NCBI GenBank assembly: GCA_017399945.1
Contig: JAFQAQ010000024.1
Span: 20,942 to 84,941 of the forward strand
Source of the DNA: Clostridia bacterium
Lineage (GTDB): Bacteria; Bacillota; Clostridia; Christensenellales; Borkfalkiaceae
Length of the DNA: 64,000 nt
Reading direction: 5' to 3'
Below the pieces are notes generated by a model that saw nothing but the letters and a program-made list of their open reading frames with translations, was not told the DNA's origin and did not search any database. Position numbers and translations under genes: made by a program. Of this stretch, positions 1-8,451 are shown piece by piece (position 1 is the first letter of the stretch; every line of letters starts with the position of its first letter).

Positions 1-356
1 ATTATCAATGCGAATTTATATCTGATATGCAAAGCATATATAAACTTTGCTCAGTATGTGTTGCAAGGGCAGGTTCTAATACGGTTTTTGAACTTATAAG
101 TAATAACGTTCCAACGATATTTATCCCATTGCCCAAAGGAGCCTCACGTGGCGACCAAATATTAAACGCTAAATACTTTAATAAAAAGGGTTTATGCCAA
201 ATTTTAGAACAAGAAAACTTATCCCCTAAATCACTTTACGAACAAATTATTAAAACGTATGAAAAAAGAAGCCAACTAATTTCTCTCATGCAAAAGGAAA
301 AGGTAGTTGACTCCTGCCCGTTAATAGCTGAAATTATTAGCAAAAACGCTCTTTAA
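1..356 (+). CDS. murG: MurG, C-terminal fragment (runs off the left edge)
   Basis: C-terminal part of the UDP-GlcNAc:lipid I GlcNAc transferase, which makes lipid II on the inner face of the membrane. The reading frame is open from base 3 to the stop, so the gene starts outside the window; the ATG at 27 is internal. Visible are the end of an F-I-S-D-M segment, the family motif ARAGSNTVFEL and the nucleotide-sugar binding stretch IPLPKGASRGDQILNA (family form IPLP...DHQ..NA). murG is missing from the division cluster at 46.7-59.9 kb, where it often lies, so this is probably the copy that serves it. The 3' end overlaps the small minus-strand ORF that follows by 20 bp. Identification is firm from the two motifs; the N-terminal acceptor domain cannot be seen. 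Confidence 0.85.
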   Translation, partial: YQCEFISDMQSIYKLCSVCVARAGSNTVFELISNNVPTIFIPLPKGASRGDQILNAKYFNKKGLCQILEQENLSPKSLYEQIIKTYEKRSQLISLMQKEKVVDSCPLIAEIISKNAL

Positions 357-546
357 ATAATTTTTGGTAGAACTTTTCTCTACTTTCAAAAACTTCTATT
401 ACGTCTTTGGTAACGGAAGTTTTTATTTTGTTTGGTTTTTTTGTCAACTGGATACTTTTTATTTCTCTGTTCTTACCTTTAATAACCATTGAATTTTTGT
501 TATCACGCTTATTAGTAAATAATAAATTTAAGATATAATCAATCAT
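337..546 (-). CDS. small lysine-rich hypothetical protein (69 aa)
   Basis: Function not recognised. The ORF has a good ribosome site (GGGGG about 9 bases before the ATG at 546) and encodes a basic protein with a short hydrophobic start (MIDYILNLLF) followed by a Lys/Asn-rich body ending in KLFKERFC. It is convergent with murG, overlapping its 3' end by 20 bp, and divergent from the WYL regulator, so its promoter region is shared with that gene's operator. No domain, signal peptide cleavage site or coiled coil is evident. It could be a real small protein or a chance ORF; the ribosome site is the main argument for it. Confidence 0.4.
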   Translation of the reverse strand: MIDYILNLLFTNKRDNKNSMVIKGKNREIKSIQLTKKPNKIKTSVTKDVIEVFESREKFYQKLFKERFC

Positions 547-559
547 TTCATAATCCCCC

Positions 560-588
560 TTTACAAAAACATAATACTATGCTATAAT
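560..588 (+). promoter_or_regulatory. SigA-type promoter of the WYL regulator gene
   Basis: TTTACA (560-565), 17-bp spacer, TATAAT (583-588). The expected start lies near 595, about 60 bp before the ATG at 654. The palindrome at 587-604 overlaps the -10 and start site. Confidence 0.75.
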
Positions 589-604
589 GACATATGGTTG
601 TCAT
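587..604. promoter_or_regulatory. operator-like palindrome ATGACA-N6-TGTCAT
   Basis: A perfect 6-bp inverted repeat with a 6-bp spacer sits on the -10/start site of the WYL regulator promoter. Position and symmetry suggest autorepression by the regulator encoded just downstream; this is inference from position. Confidence 0.6.
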
Positions 605-653
605 GTTTGATTATCTTTTTATATTATTTTATGAAATTTAGAGGAGATTTATT

Positions 654-1580
654 ATGAAATATGAAATTATGCTTGGTATTCTATTTGATTTACTTTCTAA
701 AAGAACTATTACCGCGCCATATTTAGCCGAAAAATATCAAGTATCTATACGAACAATTTATAGATATCTAGAAAGTTTGGAAGGCGCAGGCGTTCCTTTG
801 TACACCGTGCGTGGTAATAACGGTGGAATACGTATAGTAGATACTTATAGACTTTCATCTACCTTTATGTCACAAAAAGAATACGAGCATACCTTAGACG
901 CACTCACCTCACTTAATAATAACCTTAACGATAAAACGCTTGATTCTGTTATTAATAAACTTAAATCTATTATTAAACCTGAACAATCAAAATTGAGCGT
1001 ATGTACGAATAGTTTACTAATAGATGCTGGTCCTTGGGGCGAAACAACTGGTTATAAGAATAAGCTTTCAGTTATACAAAAAAGTTTAGACGAGTGCAAA
1101 ATATTATCTATAAAATATCACGATAGAAATGGAGAAATTTCCGAAAGAACTGTCGAGCCTCATTTAATAATGTTTAAACAGGGACTTTGGTACACGTATG
1201 CATATTGTCATTTAAGAAACGAATTTAGATTTTTTAAGACAGGTAGAATTGAACACGCAACGATAACTAACGAGCGTTTTGTTAGACGTAAATTCAATAT
1301 AGAAGAATTGCCATTAAACTTTTGGGAAAATGCACCAAAATCAACGGATATTGTTTTAGAAATTAATAAAAGCATTTTATCGGACGTTGAAGAATGGTTA
1401 GGAATTGAATGTATTCAAAATATTAACGGCAAATTTATTGCCGAAGCCTCACTTCCTTACGACAACGGATTAATAAGTAAGATTATGAGTTTTGGAAACA
1501 ATTTAAAAGTTGTTTACCCAAAAGAACTTAGAAACGACGTAAAGAAAGTAGCAAACGAGATAGTTAATAATTATAAATAG
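654..1580 (+). CDS. YafY-family transcriptional regulator (HTH + WYL domain)
   Basis: A 308-residue DNA-binding regulator. Residues about 1-60 form an HTH_11-type winged helix (ITAPYLAEKYQVSIRTIYRY) followed by an RGNNGGIRI wing. Residues about 140-215 make up a WYL domain, with the pattern ISERTVEPHLIMFKQGLWYT and a following R-x-F-x-x-G-R-I stretch; the C-terminal WCX extension reaches residue 308. WYL domains bind ligands, but none can be inferred here. The start is set by GAGGAG seven to eight bases before the ATG. It is monocistronic, with its own promoter and a palindrome on it, and ends at a bidirectional terminator shared with gpsA. No adjacent co-directional target gene exists, so its regulon, apart from likely self-control, is unknown. 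Confidence 0.85.
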   Translation: MKYEIMLGILFDLLSKRTITAPYLAEKYQVSIRTIYRYLESLEGAGVPLYTVRGNNGGIRIVDTYRLSSTFMSQKEYEHTLDALTSLNNNLNDKTLDSVINKLKSIIKPEQSKLSVCTNSLLIDAGPWGETTGYKNKLSVIQKSLDECKILSIKYHDRNGEISERTVEPHLIMFKQGLWYTYAYCHLRNEFRFFKTGRIEHATITNERFVRRKFNIEELPLNFWENAPKSTDIVLEINKSILSDVEEWLGIECIQNINGKFIAEASLPYDNGLISKIMSFGNNLKVVYPKELRNDVKKVANEIVNNYK

Positions 1581-1608
1581 AAAAATCCACCTTAAAGGTG
1601 GATTTTTT
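1581..1608. terminator. bidirectional intrinsic terminator
   Basis: CCACC/GGTGG core stem with A/T flanks that give a U-run in either direction (arms AAAAATCCACC and GGTGGATTTTT). It lies between the convergent WYL regulator and gpsA genes. Confidence 0.85.
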
Positions 1609-2572
1609 ATAAATTAAATTCAATTCTTGTACTTCTAGAAAACAAGCCCAAAAGTACTTCCATAGGTTCTGCCTTATCGTATAAAATGGAGTATACGGCA
1701 TTAGTTATCGGCATATCTACGTTAAATTTCTCACCCAACAATTTTAGTGATTTACACGTGGAAACACCTTCGGCAAGTTTTGTAAATGGAAGGTTTTTCA
1801 CGTAACATTCACCAAATTTTCTATTGTGAGAATGCTCTGAAAACAACGTAGTTTCATAATCACCAAGATGACATAAACCGTAAGCAGACAAGGGATCCCC
1901 TCCCATGGCTTTTATTAGTTTTGCAACTTCATAAGCGCCTCGTGCCATTAAAGGACCTTTTAAGGTTGAAAAACCACCACCATCAAGCATACCGGCAGCA
2001 ATTCCCATAACGTTTTTTGCAGCGGCGCCAATTTCAGACCCAATTACGTCGTTACCGTAATAAAACCTAATAAGCTCCGTTCTAAAACTATCAGCAAGCA
2101 TTTTAGTTAACTCTTGCGAATAAGAGTCAATTACCATACAGTTTGGATAACCACTTACAAAATCTTGAATGTGTCCGGGGCCAACCCAAACGGCAACTTT
2201 GTTTTTATCAACCCCGTAATCTAAAACTACTTCTGTTAATCGTTTACCAGAATCACACTCAACTCCTTTCATGCAAAGAAGAATTATCTTATCTTTTATA
2301 TTGTAATTAGATAAGGTTGACATAAATTCTCTTAGTGATTGAGAGCTTATGGATATAATAATAATTTGAGCATGTTTAACGGCGTTAGATAAGTCATCGG
2401 TTAATAATACGTTTTCATTTATAGAAACGTATTCGTTTTTACGTGTTTGTTTAAGGGAATTAAATTTTTCACTACCAGTTCTCCCCCAAAGCACGACTTG
2501 ATGGCCATGATTTGAAAGATACCAAGTAATAAAAGTTCCCCATCTACCACAACCTATTACCGAAATATTCAT
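1607..2572 (-). CDS. gpsA: NAD(P)-dependent glycerol-3-phosphate dehydrogenase
   Basis: Reduces dihydroxyacetone phosphate to sn-glycerol 3-phosphate for phospholipid synthesis. The 321-residue length fits the family. The N-terminal dinucleotide fold starts with IGCGRWGT (GpsA: GxGxWGT), the CMKGV segment corresponds to the ATKG motif, GPGHIQDF to GPSFA.E, and AAAKNVMGIAAGMLDG to the catalytic-lysine helix (N-V-x-A-I-A-A-G). GDYETT and HNRKFGE near residues 240-255 match the conserved GDL..T and RNR.FG region. Several of these motifs are more diverged than in typical GpsA. It is the last gene of the mrnC-to-gpsA operon, one base after recR, and ends in the bidirectional terminator. Confidence 0.85.
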   Translation of the reverse strand: MNISVIGCGRWGTFITWYLSNHGHQVVLWGRTGSEKFNSLKQTRKNEYVSINENVLLTDDLSNAVKHAQIIIISISSQSLREFMSTLSNYNIKDKIILLCMKGVECDSGKRLTEVVLDYGVDKNKVAVWVGPGHIQDFVSGYPNCMVIDSYSQELTKMLADSFRTELIRFYYGNDVIGSEIGAAAKNVMGIAAGMLDGGGFSTLKGPLMARGAYEVAKLIKAMGGDPLSAYGLCHLGDYETTLFSEHSHNRKFGECYVKNLPFTKLAEGVSTCKSLKLLGEKFNVDMPITNAVYSILYDKAEPMEVLLGLFSRSTRIEFNL

Positions 2573-2573
2573 A

Positions 2574-3167
2574 TTATAACTCTTTTCTATCTACAAAAGC
2601 CCTAGCAAGGCTTACTTCGTCAGCATATTCAAGGTCGGTTCCAATAGGAATCCCATGCGCTAATCTTGACACCTTTATCCCTAAGGGTTTTAATAGATTG
2701 GAAATATAAAGAGCAGTTGCTTCACCTTCAACGTCTGGATTAGTAGCCATAATAACTTCCTTCACGCCACCCTTAGCAATTCTATCAAGCAATCCTTTAA
2801 TATTTATATCATTAGGTCCTATTCCATCGAGCGGAGAAATTGTGCCGTGCAAAACGTGATACACACCACTATATTCATTTAATTTTTCAATAGCAATAAC
2901 GTCTTTTGGTTCTTTTACGACGCATATAGTATCGTTTGGACGAATCTTGCACACGTCGCAAATATCGCTTTCAGAAAAATTACCACATATAGAACAATAT
3001 CTAACGTTCTTTTTAACGTTCATAATCGCATCGGCAAAATTCTTTGCTTCTTCAGTAGGCATATTAATAATTTTATAGGCATATCTTTGCGCAGTTTTAG
3101 TACCAACTCCAGGGAGTTTACTAAACTCATTTATAAGCCTACCAATTGGTTCAATATAAATTTTCAT
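2574..3167 (-). CDS. recR: recombination mediator RecR
   Basis: RecR works with RecO and RecF to load RecA at gaps. The 197-residue protein shows the helix-hairpin-helix (LPGVGTKTAQRYAYK), a Cys4 zinc finger (CSICGNFSESDICDVC), and a Toprim domain containing ATNPDVEGEATALY and the C-terminal Walker-B-like segment LAHGIPIGTDLEYADEVSL. It follows ybaB and dnaX, the classical dnaX-ybaB-recR order, with only one base between genes, so the three are surely co-transcribed. All conserved features are present; nothing is missing. Confidence 0.96.
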   Translation of the reverse strand: MKIYIEPIGRLINEFSKLPGVGTKTAQRYAYKIINMPTEEAKNFADAIMNVKKNVRYCSICGNFSESDICDVCKIRPNDTICVVKEPKDVIAIEKLNEYSGVYHVLHGTISPLDGIGPNDINIKGLLDRIAKGGVKEVIMATNPDVEGEATALYISNLLKPLGIKVSRLAHGIPIGTDLEYADEVSLARAFVDRKEL

Positions 3168-3168
3168 A

Positions 3169-3504
3169 TTATAAGCCTAAGCCACCAAAAGCGCCCATTT
3201 TTTCGTTATACACCTTGTCAGCCTTAGAATATCCATCGTTTAATGCAGCAACTAAAAGGTCTTCTAGCATAGTTATATCGTCTAAATCAACTGCGTCAGG
3301 GTTAATCTCTACCGAGGTAACAACTTTCTTTGCGGACATAGTTACTTTAACAAGACCACCACCCGCACTTCCTTCAATTTCCATATCCTCAAGCTCTTGT
3401 TGTGCTTTAAGCATTTCTTCTTGCATTTTTTGGGCTTGTTTCATAAGGTTTTGCATTTGATTGCCACCACCGAAACCGCCATAACCACCTCTGTATCCTG
3501 CCAT
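3169..3504 (-). CDS. ybaB: YbaB/EbfC nucleoid-associated protein
   Basis: Small (111 aa) DNA-binding protein that always accompanies dnaX and recR. The N-terminus is Gly/Tyr-rich (MAGYRGGYGGFGGG), then comes the long family helix QMQNLMKQAQKMQEEMLKAQ and the beta core with VKVTMSAKKVV and EINPDAVD. The ribosome site AAAGGAG precedes the ATG at 3504. The glycine-rich head is longer than in most YbaB proteins and is probably disordered. Role inferred from the family: a chromosome-associated protein with an unclear exact function. Confidence 0.93.
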   Translation of the reverse strand: MAGYRGGYGGFGGGNQMQNLMKQAQKMQEEMLKAQQELEDMEIEGSAGGGLVKVTMSAKKVVTSVEINPDAVDLDDITMLEDLLVAALNDGYSKADKVYNEKMGAFGGLGL

Positions 3505-3524
3505 TTTTAATTCTCCTTTTAAAA

Positions 3525-5069
3525 TTAATCTTTTATAACGACGATATCGTCACCAAATATTTTTTTAATTCTATCGGTCGCATCGTCAATTTCTTGTTTT
3601 TCTATGTTCTCTCTAGATCGTTTTACTTCAAGTTCAAACGGAGCGAACTCTTTTAGGGAAGCAATAATCTTATCTTTATTTTCTTTTCTATCGACGTAAT
3701 CAAAATCGTTATCATTTAAAACGCTTATCGTAACGATTCTACCGTTTACCGTCACCGATAGTTTTTGAAATATAGTTAAAAGCATTTCGGAATTTTGTTC
3801 TCTAAGGCCGTTAGTAATTTTTGCTTTTAACTCAACTTCTGACAAATCCGATAATTTGGGTTTAATTTGAATATCCGCATTAGTTGATTGTTCGTTTTTA
3901 TCGACAACTTGAAAATTACCGTTTTTTATTTTATTTTCTATTTCCGTTATCCTTGACAAAAGAGAAGAAATGTCGTAATCAGTTTGTGGAAAAGAAGCTT
4001 TTAGGGTTGCGTTTTCAAATAATATTCTAGGTGAGGTTGTAAATTTCAACGAGTTACCAATTTCTGAGAATATTTCCATAATTCTAACTAGCCTACTAAG
4101 GTCAGTTTTATCACAAACCTTTTTCATTTCGTTTAACTTTATATCAGGCAAACGTAAAATTTTATTAGGTTCAGCACATGCTTTTATAATAATAAGATCT
4201 CTTAACAAAGCATTAACGTCCTTACATAATACGCCAATACTTTTACCCATCAAACATAAATCGTCAATATATTTTAAGGCATTACCCGATTTTCCTTCAA
4301 CTATACAATTAATAAAGTTAAGGATTTGTTCTTCCCCAGAAGAACCAAGCACGTCCATCACGTCTTTATAAGTAAGCTTGCCATTATTATGCGATATAGC
4401 AATATCAGCTATTGATAAAGCATCTCTAACACTACCTTCGCCAGCTTTAGCAATAGCAAAAACTGCTTCTTCTTCGAATTCTTTGCCTTCTTTTTTATAA
4501 ATATCAGCAATTAAATTGGAAATAAGGTCGGTACTAACAAGTCTAAAATCAAAACGCATACAACGTGATAATATAGTTGCTGGTATTTTGTGGACTTCGG
4601 TCGTAGCAAGAATAAATATTGCGTGTTTTGGTGGTTCTTCCAACGTCTTTAATAAAGCGTTAAAAGCCGCACCAGAAAGCATATGAACTTCGTCTACAAT
4701 ATAAACCTTGTACTTGCACGAAACTGGCGGATATTGCACGTTTTCTCGTATATCTCTTATTTCATTTACTCCGTTATTAGACGCTGCGTCAATTTCAATT
4801 ACGTCTATATTAGATGGATCAGAAAGCGCTATGCAACTTTGACATTTACCGCATGGTGAACCATCTTTTGAGTTTGTACAATTAATTGCCTTTGCAAAAA
4901 TTTTAGCAACCGAAGTCTTACCGGTACCTCTTGTACCAGTAAATAAATATGCGTGACCTAGCCTATCGCCTTTTATTTGGTTAATAAGCGTTTGAACGAT
5001 ATGTTCTTGACCGATAACTCCATCAAAACCAGATGGTCTATATCGTCTGTATAATGCTAAATATCCCAT
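3525..5069 (-). CDS. dnaX: DNA polymerase III subunit gamma/tau
   Basis: Clamp-loader ATPase subunit of the replisome. Residues 1-230 hold the AAA+ core: Walker A GTRGTGKTS, the Cys4 zinc site (CTNSKDGSPCGKCQSC), Walker B/DExx VDEVHM, and sensor 1 ILATTEVHKIP followed by the SRC arginine finger. At 514 residues it is a little shorter than Bacillus tau, so the C-terminal polymerase-binding region is short. The C-terminal third (from about 380) is charged and poorly conserved. The gene sits between sigH and ybaB with 1-20 bp gaps. I did not see a clear slippery heptamer for frameshifting. Confidence 0.95.
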   Translation of the reverse strand: MGYLALYRRYRPSGFDGVIGQEHIVQTLINQIKGDRLGHAYLFTGTRGTGKTSVAKIFAKAINCTNSKDGSPCGKCQSCIALSDPSNIDVIEIDAASNNGVNEIRDIRENVQYPPVSCKYKVYIVDEVHMLSGAAFNALLKTLEEPPKHAIFILATTEVHKIPATILSRCMRFDFRLVSTDLISNLIADIYKKEGKEFEEEAVFAIAKAGEGSVRDALSIADIAISHNNGKLTYKDVMDVLGSSGEEQILNFINCIVEGKSGNALKYIDDLCLMGKSIGVLCKDVNALLRDLIIIKACAEPNKILRLPDIKLNEMKKVCDKTDLSRLVRIMEIFSEIGNSLKFTTSPRILFENATLKASFPQTDYDISSLLSRITEIENKIKNGNFQVVDKNEQSTNADIQIKPKLSDLSEVELKAKITNGLREQNSEMLLTIFQKLSVTVNGRIVTISVLNDNDFDYVDRKENKDKIIASLKEFAPFELEVKRSRENIEKQEIDDATDRIKKIFGDDIVVIKD

Positions 5070-5070
5070 A

Positions 5071-5667
5071 TTATTTCTCCGTTTGTTTGTAAAAATCAGA
5101 AATCTTCTTTTTTATACGTTGCAATGCGTTATCAACAGACTTTGGTTGTTTGTCCAATTTTATACTAATATCCTTATAAGTAAAACCTTCTAAATAAAGA
5201 GTTAGTATTTTCCATTCATATTTACTAAGTGTTTTCTTAATATTGTCTTTTAGTTCTTGAACTGTTTCAGTGTTAATGTAGGACTGCTCTGGTCCAAAAT
5301 TATCGTCTGCTACCAAAAAATTTTTATCGTTATCCCCACTAGAAAATCCATAGATAGACACGTAGTTATTCAGGGGAAGATTTTTTTGAGAAAAAGACTT
5401 TTTTATTGCTGTAAAAATAGCATTTTTTACGCATTTAGAAACGTAGAACTTAAATTCAACTTTATTAGAAAAAGTTTGGATTGCCTTAAAAACAGCAATC
5501 ATTCCGACTTGAACAAGGTCCTCAACGTCACCGTCAACCAAAAAGTACGAGTGGGCAATTGATGCCACAACGTGCTTATATCGTGATATTAAGGTTTCCA
5601 TTGCTTCGGAATCCTTATTTTGTGCCATTTCACACAGCTTTTGGTCGGAATAAGAGTTATAATCCAT
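5071..5667 (-). CDS. sigH: sigma-70 family factor, SigH/Spo0H-like
   Basis: A 198-residue alternative sigma factor. Region 2 includes SRYKHVVASIAHSYF, the core-binding DVEDLVQVGMIAVFKAI and an -10 recognition helix; region 4 (LSKYEWKILTLYLEGFTYKD and KPKSVDNALQRIKKK in pattern) is at the C-terminus. The gene order mrnC-rlmB-sigH is the Firmicutes arrangement for SigH, the early stationary-phase and sporulation sigma factor; the yacP gene that usually separates rlmB and sigH is absent. Function is assigned from gene order and domain pattern, not from specific residues. It may control sporulation onset together with cwlD and the spoVM candidate in this window. Confidence 0.85.
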   Translation of the reverse strand: MDYNSYSDQKLCEMAQNKDSEAMETLISRYKHVVASIAHSYFLVDGDVEDLVQVGMIAVFKAIQTFSNKVEFKFYVSKCVKNAIFTAIKKSFSQKNLPLNNYVSIYGFSSGDNDKNFLVADDNFGPEQSYINTETVQELKDNIKKTLSKYEWKILTLYLEGFTYKDISIKLDKQPKSVDNALQRIKKKISDFYKQTEK

Positions 5668-5671
5668 AAAA

Positions 5672-6394
5672 CTACTTGCTTATCCTTTGTCTAACCGCCT
5701 CGTAAACTGCAACGCCACAAGCTACCGATGCGTTTAATGAGTTTACCTTTCCAAACATTGGTATGGACACGATTCCATCGCATTTTTCTTTAGTGAGTCT
5801 TTTTACGCCACTATCTTCCCCACCGATAACTAAACATAATTTACCAGTTAGATTAGCTTTGTAAATTTGCTCCCCACCGATTTCAGCGCCGTATACCCAA
5901 TATCCGTTTTTCTTCAAGTAATCAATAGAATTATTTATATTTGTAACCCTACATACTTTAACGTGGTTTAACGCCCCGGCAGATATACGCATTACCGTAT
6001 CGTTAACAGATGCACTTCTATCTTTGCCAATAATTAATCCGTCAACGCCAGCGCATTCGCACACACGAATGATACTACCTAAATTATGTGGATCAAGAAT
6101 TTCATTTAAAATAACGATGAAACCATCCTTGTCTTTACAAGCGTCAATAACGTCTTCAATTTCAAAATATTTATAATCGGAAACAAAAGCAATAAACCCT
6201 TGACTTCTTTTGCTTTCACTTTCCTTTTCAATAACGTATTTATCTACTAACTGAACTTTAACTTTATTAGAACGAATTATATTTATAAGACGTTTACTAG
6301 CTTCGTCTTTAAGGTCTTTTTGAACTAAAACCTTATCTATTTCTTTGTCCATTTTTAATAGTTCGTATACAGAGTTTCTTCCTTCAATTTTCAT
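5672..6394 (-). CDS. rlmB: 23S rRNA 2'-O-methyltransferase RlmB (SpoU family)
   Basis: Methylates the ribose of G2251 in the peptidyl-transferase centre. The 240-residue protein begins with the substrate-binding domain (MKIEGRNSVYELL) and then has the knotted SPOUT catalytic domain: NEILDPHNLGSIIRVCECAG (motif 1, N-x-x-D-P-x-N-x-G), VIGGEDSGVKRL (motif 2) and IPMFGKVNSLNASVA (motif 3). The gene overlaps mrnC by 11 bp, which indicates translational coupling. All three motifs are intact. Confidence 0.95.
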   Translation of the reverse strand: MKIEGRNSVYELLKMDKEIDKVLVQKDLKDEASKRLINIIRSNKVKVQLVDKYVIEKESESKRSQGFIAFVSDYKYFEIEDVIDACKDKDGFIVILNEILDPHNLGSIIRVCECAGVDGLIIGKDRSASVNDTVMRISAGALNHVKVCRVTNINNSIDYLKKNGYWVYGAEIGGEQIYKANLTGKLCLVIGGEDSGVKRLTKEKCDGIVSIPMFGKVNSLNASVACGVAVYEAVRQRISK

Positions 6395-6788
6395 TTTCGT
6401 ATCCTTTATTTAGCAAAAAATTTAATCTATCAAATTGACCTGTTATATATAAGTATCCAAGCAACGCTTCAAATCCGGTGGAAACGTTATATTCGGCGAC
6501 CGAAGCACTTTTGGATCTTGTGGTTTTTTTAGAGTTTCTTGCACGCTTAAAAACAAGTAGTTCATCTTCGGTTAAAAGATCCTCAATTTGCCTAAAAAAC
6601 TTGGATTGAGCGATTGCGTTAACTTCATTTATAGCAAGTTTATTTAATTCTCCTGCTTTTTTATCACAAGAAAACGTAATCTTTTCGCGCACGAACAACG
6701 AATATACGGCGTCGCCAACGAAAGCAAGCACTATAGGATTAAGATTTTTTGCTTTAACCTTATCCATTACGTCGCCAAGATTAAACAC
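6384..6788 (-). CDS. mrnC: Mini-ribonuclease III
   Basis: A 134-residue RNase III catalytic domain without the double-strand RNA binding domain; in Bacillus it matures 23S rRNA ends. The signature region is PIVLAFVGDAVYSLFVRE (family: A.IGDAVYE...R) with the second catalytic part TGFEALLGYLYI (GYEALIGYLYL). The start is a GTG at 6788, preceded by GGGAG with a 6-base gap; an alternative ATG lies eight codons inside. It is the first gene of a seven-gene operon with its own strong promoter. Confidence 0.93.
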   Translation of the reverse strand: MFNLGDVMDKVKAKNLNPIVLAFVGDAVYSLFVREKITFSCDKKAGELNKLAINEVNAIAQSKFFRQIEDLLTEDELLVFKRARNSKKTTRSKSASVAEYNVSTGFEALLGYLYITGQFDRLNFLLNKGYENEN

Positions 6789-6816
6789 AACACACTCCCA
6801 TTATCATTTTTATTTA

Positions 6817-6845
6817 ATTATACAATATTTTTATAAAAAAAACAA
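6817..6845 (-). promoter_or_regulatory. promoter of the mrnC-rlmB-sigH-dnaX-ybaB-recR-gpsA operon
   Basis: On the minus strand TTGTTT (6845-6840), exactly 17 bp, then TATAAT (6822-6817). It begins directly where the cwlD terminator ends, so the operon is insulated from upstream transcription. Confidence 0.8.
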
Positions 6846-6874
6846 TATAAAAAGCCCGAAAAAGAATTTCGAGC
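6846..6874 (-). terminator. intrinsic terminator after cwlD
   Basis: Minus-strand hairpin GCTCGAAA/TTTCGGGC (one G-U pair) followed by a U-run. It ends cwlD transcription just before the mrnC promoter. Confidence 0.75.
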
Positions 6875-6889
6875 TAATAATTTTTAACG

Positions 6890-7597
6890 TCAGTTGCTTT
6901 CCAAAATAGTAAGATACTCTATAACTCCCTTATATATTGTATACGCAAGCTTATCTTGATACTCATCGGTAACGAGCAGTGCTTCGTCTTGTGGATTAGA
7001 TAAAAAACCACACTCCGCTATTATAGAAGGATATTTACTACAATTTAGTATGTAATAATCTCCGCATAAAGCCGAACATTTTCTACTAGCTTCTTCCATA
7101 TTATTAAAACTTTCTTGTACGCAATTTGCTAAAAGTTTACCTTTTTCATCGTTAGCTTTATAAAAAACTTGCGCTCCCCTTCTCGTTGTAATGCTAAACT
7201 TATTCATATGTATACTTATTACGACGTTTGGTTTAGTTTTTTCTATTATTTCCTTTCTTTTTAGCATATCTTTACGTTTAAGATTACCAGAAGCCGAACC
7301 ATACAAACCTGCTTCGGTTGAACGAGTTAACGTTACCGAAAAACCACCCGAAATAAAATAATTAGATAGTTTATTAGATACGGATAAATTAATATCGCTT
7401 TCCTTAACACCCGAAATTGCCCCACTAACTCCCCCGTCAATCCCACCATGCCCTGCATCAATTACCACCTTAAATACTTTTGCATCAGCCTTATCAGATA
7501 AGGAATTATTCATAGCTGAAATACATATTACAGAGGATATAAATATTAACGACAAGGTAATTGAAATAATTATTTTTCTACTTTTAATAACGAACAT
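6890..7597 (-). CDS. cwlD: CwlD-like N-acetylmuramoyl-L-alanine amidase
   Basis: Zinc amidase (Amidase_3) of 235 residues that cuts the stem peptide from muramic acid; CwlD acts in the formation of muramic lactam in the spore cortex. An N-terminal signal anchor (residues about 7-28) is followed by VIDAGHGGIDGG with zinc ligand His, SDINL with the second ligand Glu, VISIHMN with the third ligand and CGFLSNPQDEALL, the end of the domain with the catalytic Glu in IIAECGFL. There is no cell-wall-binding domain, which fits CwlD. No Shine-Dalgarno is visible before the ATG and a -10-like TATTAT ends five bases before it. Alternative: a vegetative amidase of the same fold. Confidence 0.8.
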   Translation of the reverse strand: MFVIKSRKIIISITLSLIFISSVICISAMNNSLSDKADAKVFKVVIDAGHGGIDGGVSGAISGVKESDINLSVSNKLSNYFISGGFSVTLTRSTEAGLYGSASGNLKRKDMLKRKEIIEKTKPNVVISIHMNKFSITTRRGAQVFYKANDEKGKLLANCVQESFNNMEEASRKCSALCGDYYILNCSKYPSIIAECGFLSNPQDEALLVTDEYQDKLAYTIYKGVIEYLTILESN

Positions 7598-7630
7598 AGT
7601 ATATAATATTATATTTTATTAAAGTATATG

Positions 7631-7658
7631 AAAAAAAGCCCTAATTTCAGGGCTTTTT
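7631..7658 (-). terminator. intrinsic terminator after the 257-aa membrane protein gene
   Basis: AAAAGCCCT...AGGGCTTTTT stem with a U-run on the minus strand; symmetrical enough to work in both directions. Confidence 0.8.
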
Positions 7659-7669
7659 GTAATAATTAT

Positions 7670-8443
7670 CTACACTATTTTACGCGATTTAAATACCAAT
7701 TTAGTAATTAAAATAATTATACCTAATAAAGCATGCGCAACCGCACTAAACGTTGCGATGGTTAACGGGAGCATGTTTATAGAAAGAGCTACTCCACCAA
7801 CAACTGCGCCAACCGGAACTAAACTATAAGGTAGATAGTATGATAAAATAATCATTATAGCATAAAAAATTGGGTATATTACTGAAGAAGCACTGTCTTT
7901 AAAGTCTAGTATATCTCCAAGAGTTGGTATGATTAAGGAAATTATAAATACAATAACAGACTTAAAAATATTTTTAGATAAGGCATTATTGGTTTGTTTT
8001 TTATATTTATTTACAACCTTTAGTTTTTCTTGATAAGACACTTTATGTCCAGTAATCAACTTAAAAAACCCAAACAATACGTTCTTAAATAGAAAAATTA
8101 TACAACTTATGGCTAATACGATAATTTTTGTAAATATGTACCATAAACCTAAGTAAAAAATAATATCAGGACAATTATATTTATTTTGAAATGTTTCCAA
8201 ATAAGAAGATATTTGACTTTCTATACTACCGTCATCTTGGGTTTTAGAAATATAATCCGAATAAGCCACGTTGTTTCCACCAATGTTTAAAATAGGATAA
8301 ATAAACAAAGCAACTAATGAAACTATTACTGCTAAAACAGAGAGGAATTTTAAAACCTTAATTACCTTTTCGCGCCCTTTAATTTGTTCATATTGCCTTT
8401 CTACTTCTCGAATTTTATCATCATATAAATCTTCTTCGTACAT
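7670..8443 (-). CDS. multispanning membrane protein of unknown function (257 aa)
   Basis: Family not recognised. The charged N-terminus (MYEEDLYDDKIREVERQYEQ) is predicted to be cytoplasmic and helical. Hydrophobic segments are seen at about residues 30-52, 93-116, 160-180, 186-207 and 213-250, giving five to six membrane passes. A ribosome site AGGAAAGAG precedes the ATG at 8443. It lies 8 bp after the 78-residue membrane protein gene and ends in its own terminator, so the two form a small unit. No transporter motif, catalytic residue or signal peptide was found. It lies next to the rlmCD insertion site, and its base composition resembles the host. Confidence 0.6.
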   Translation of the reverse strand: MYEEDLYDDKIREVERQYEQIKGREKVIKVLKFLSVLAVIVSLVALFIYPILNIGGNNVAYSDYISKTQDDGSIESQISSYLETFQNKYNCPDIIFYLGLWYIFTKIIVLAISCIIFLFKNVLFGFFKLITGHKVSYQEKLKVVNKYKKQTNNALSKNIFKSVIVFIISLIIPTLGDILDFKDSASSVIYPIFYAIMIILSYYLPYSLVPVGAVVGGVALSINMLPLTIATFSAVAHALLGIIILITKLVFKSRKIV

Positions 8444-8451
8444 ACTCTTTC

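Noticed and set aside
3525..5069. Programmed frameshift in dnaX giving tau and gamma
   Set aside because: No convincing slippery heptamer with stem-loop was seen on the coding strand.
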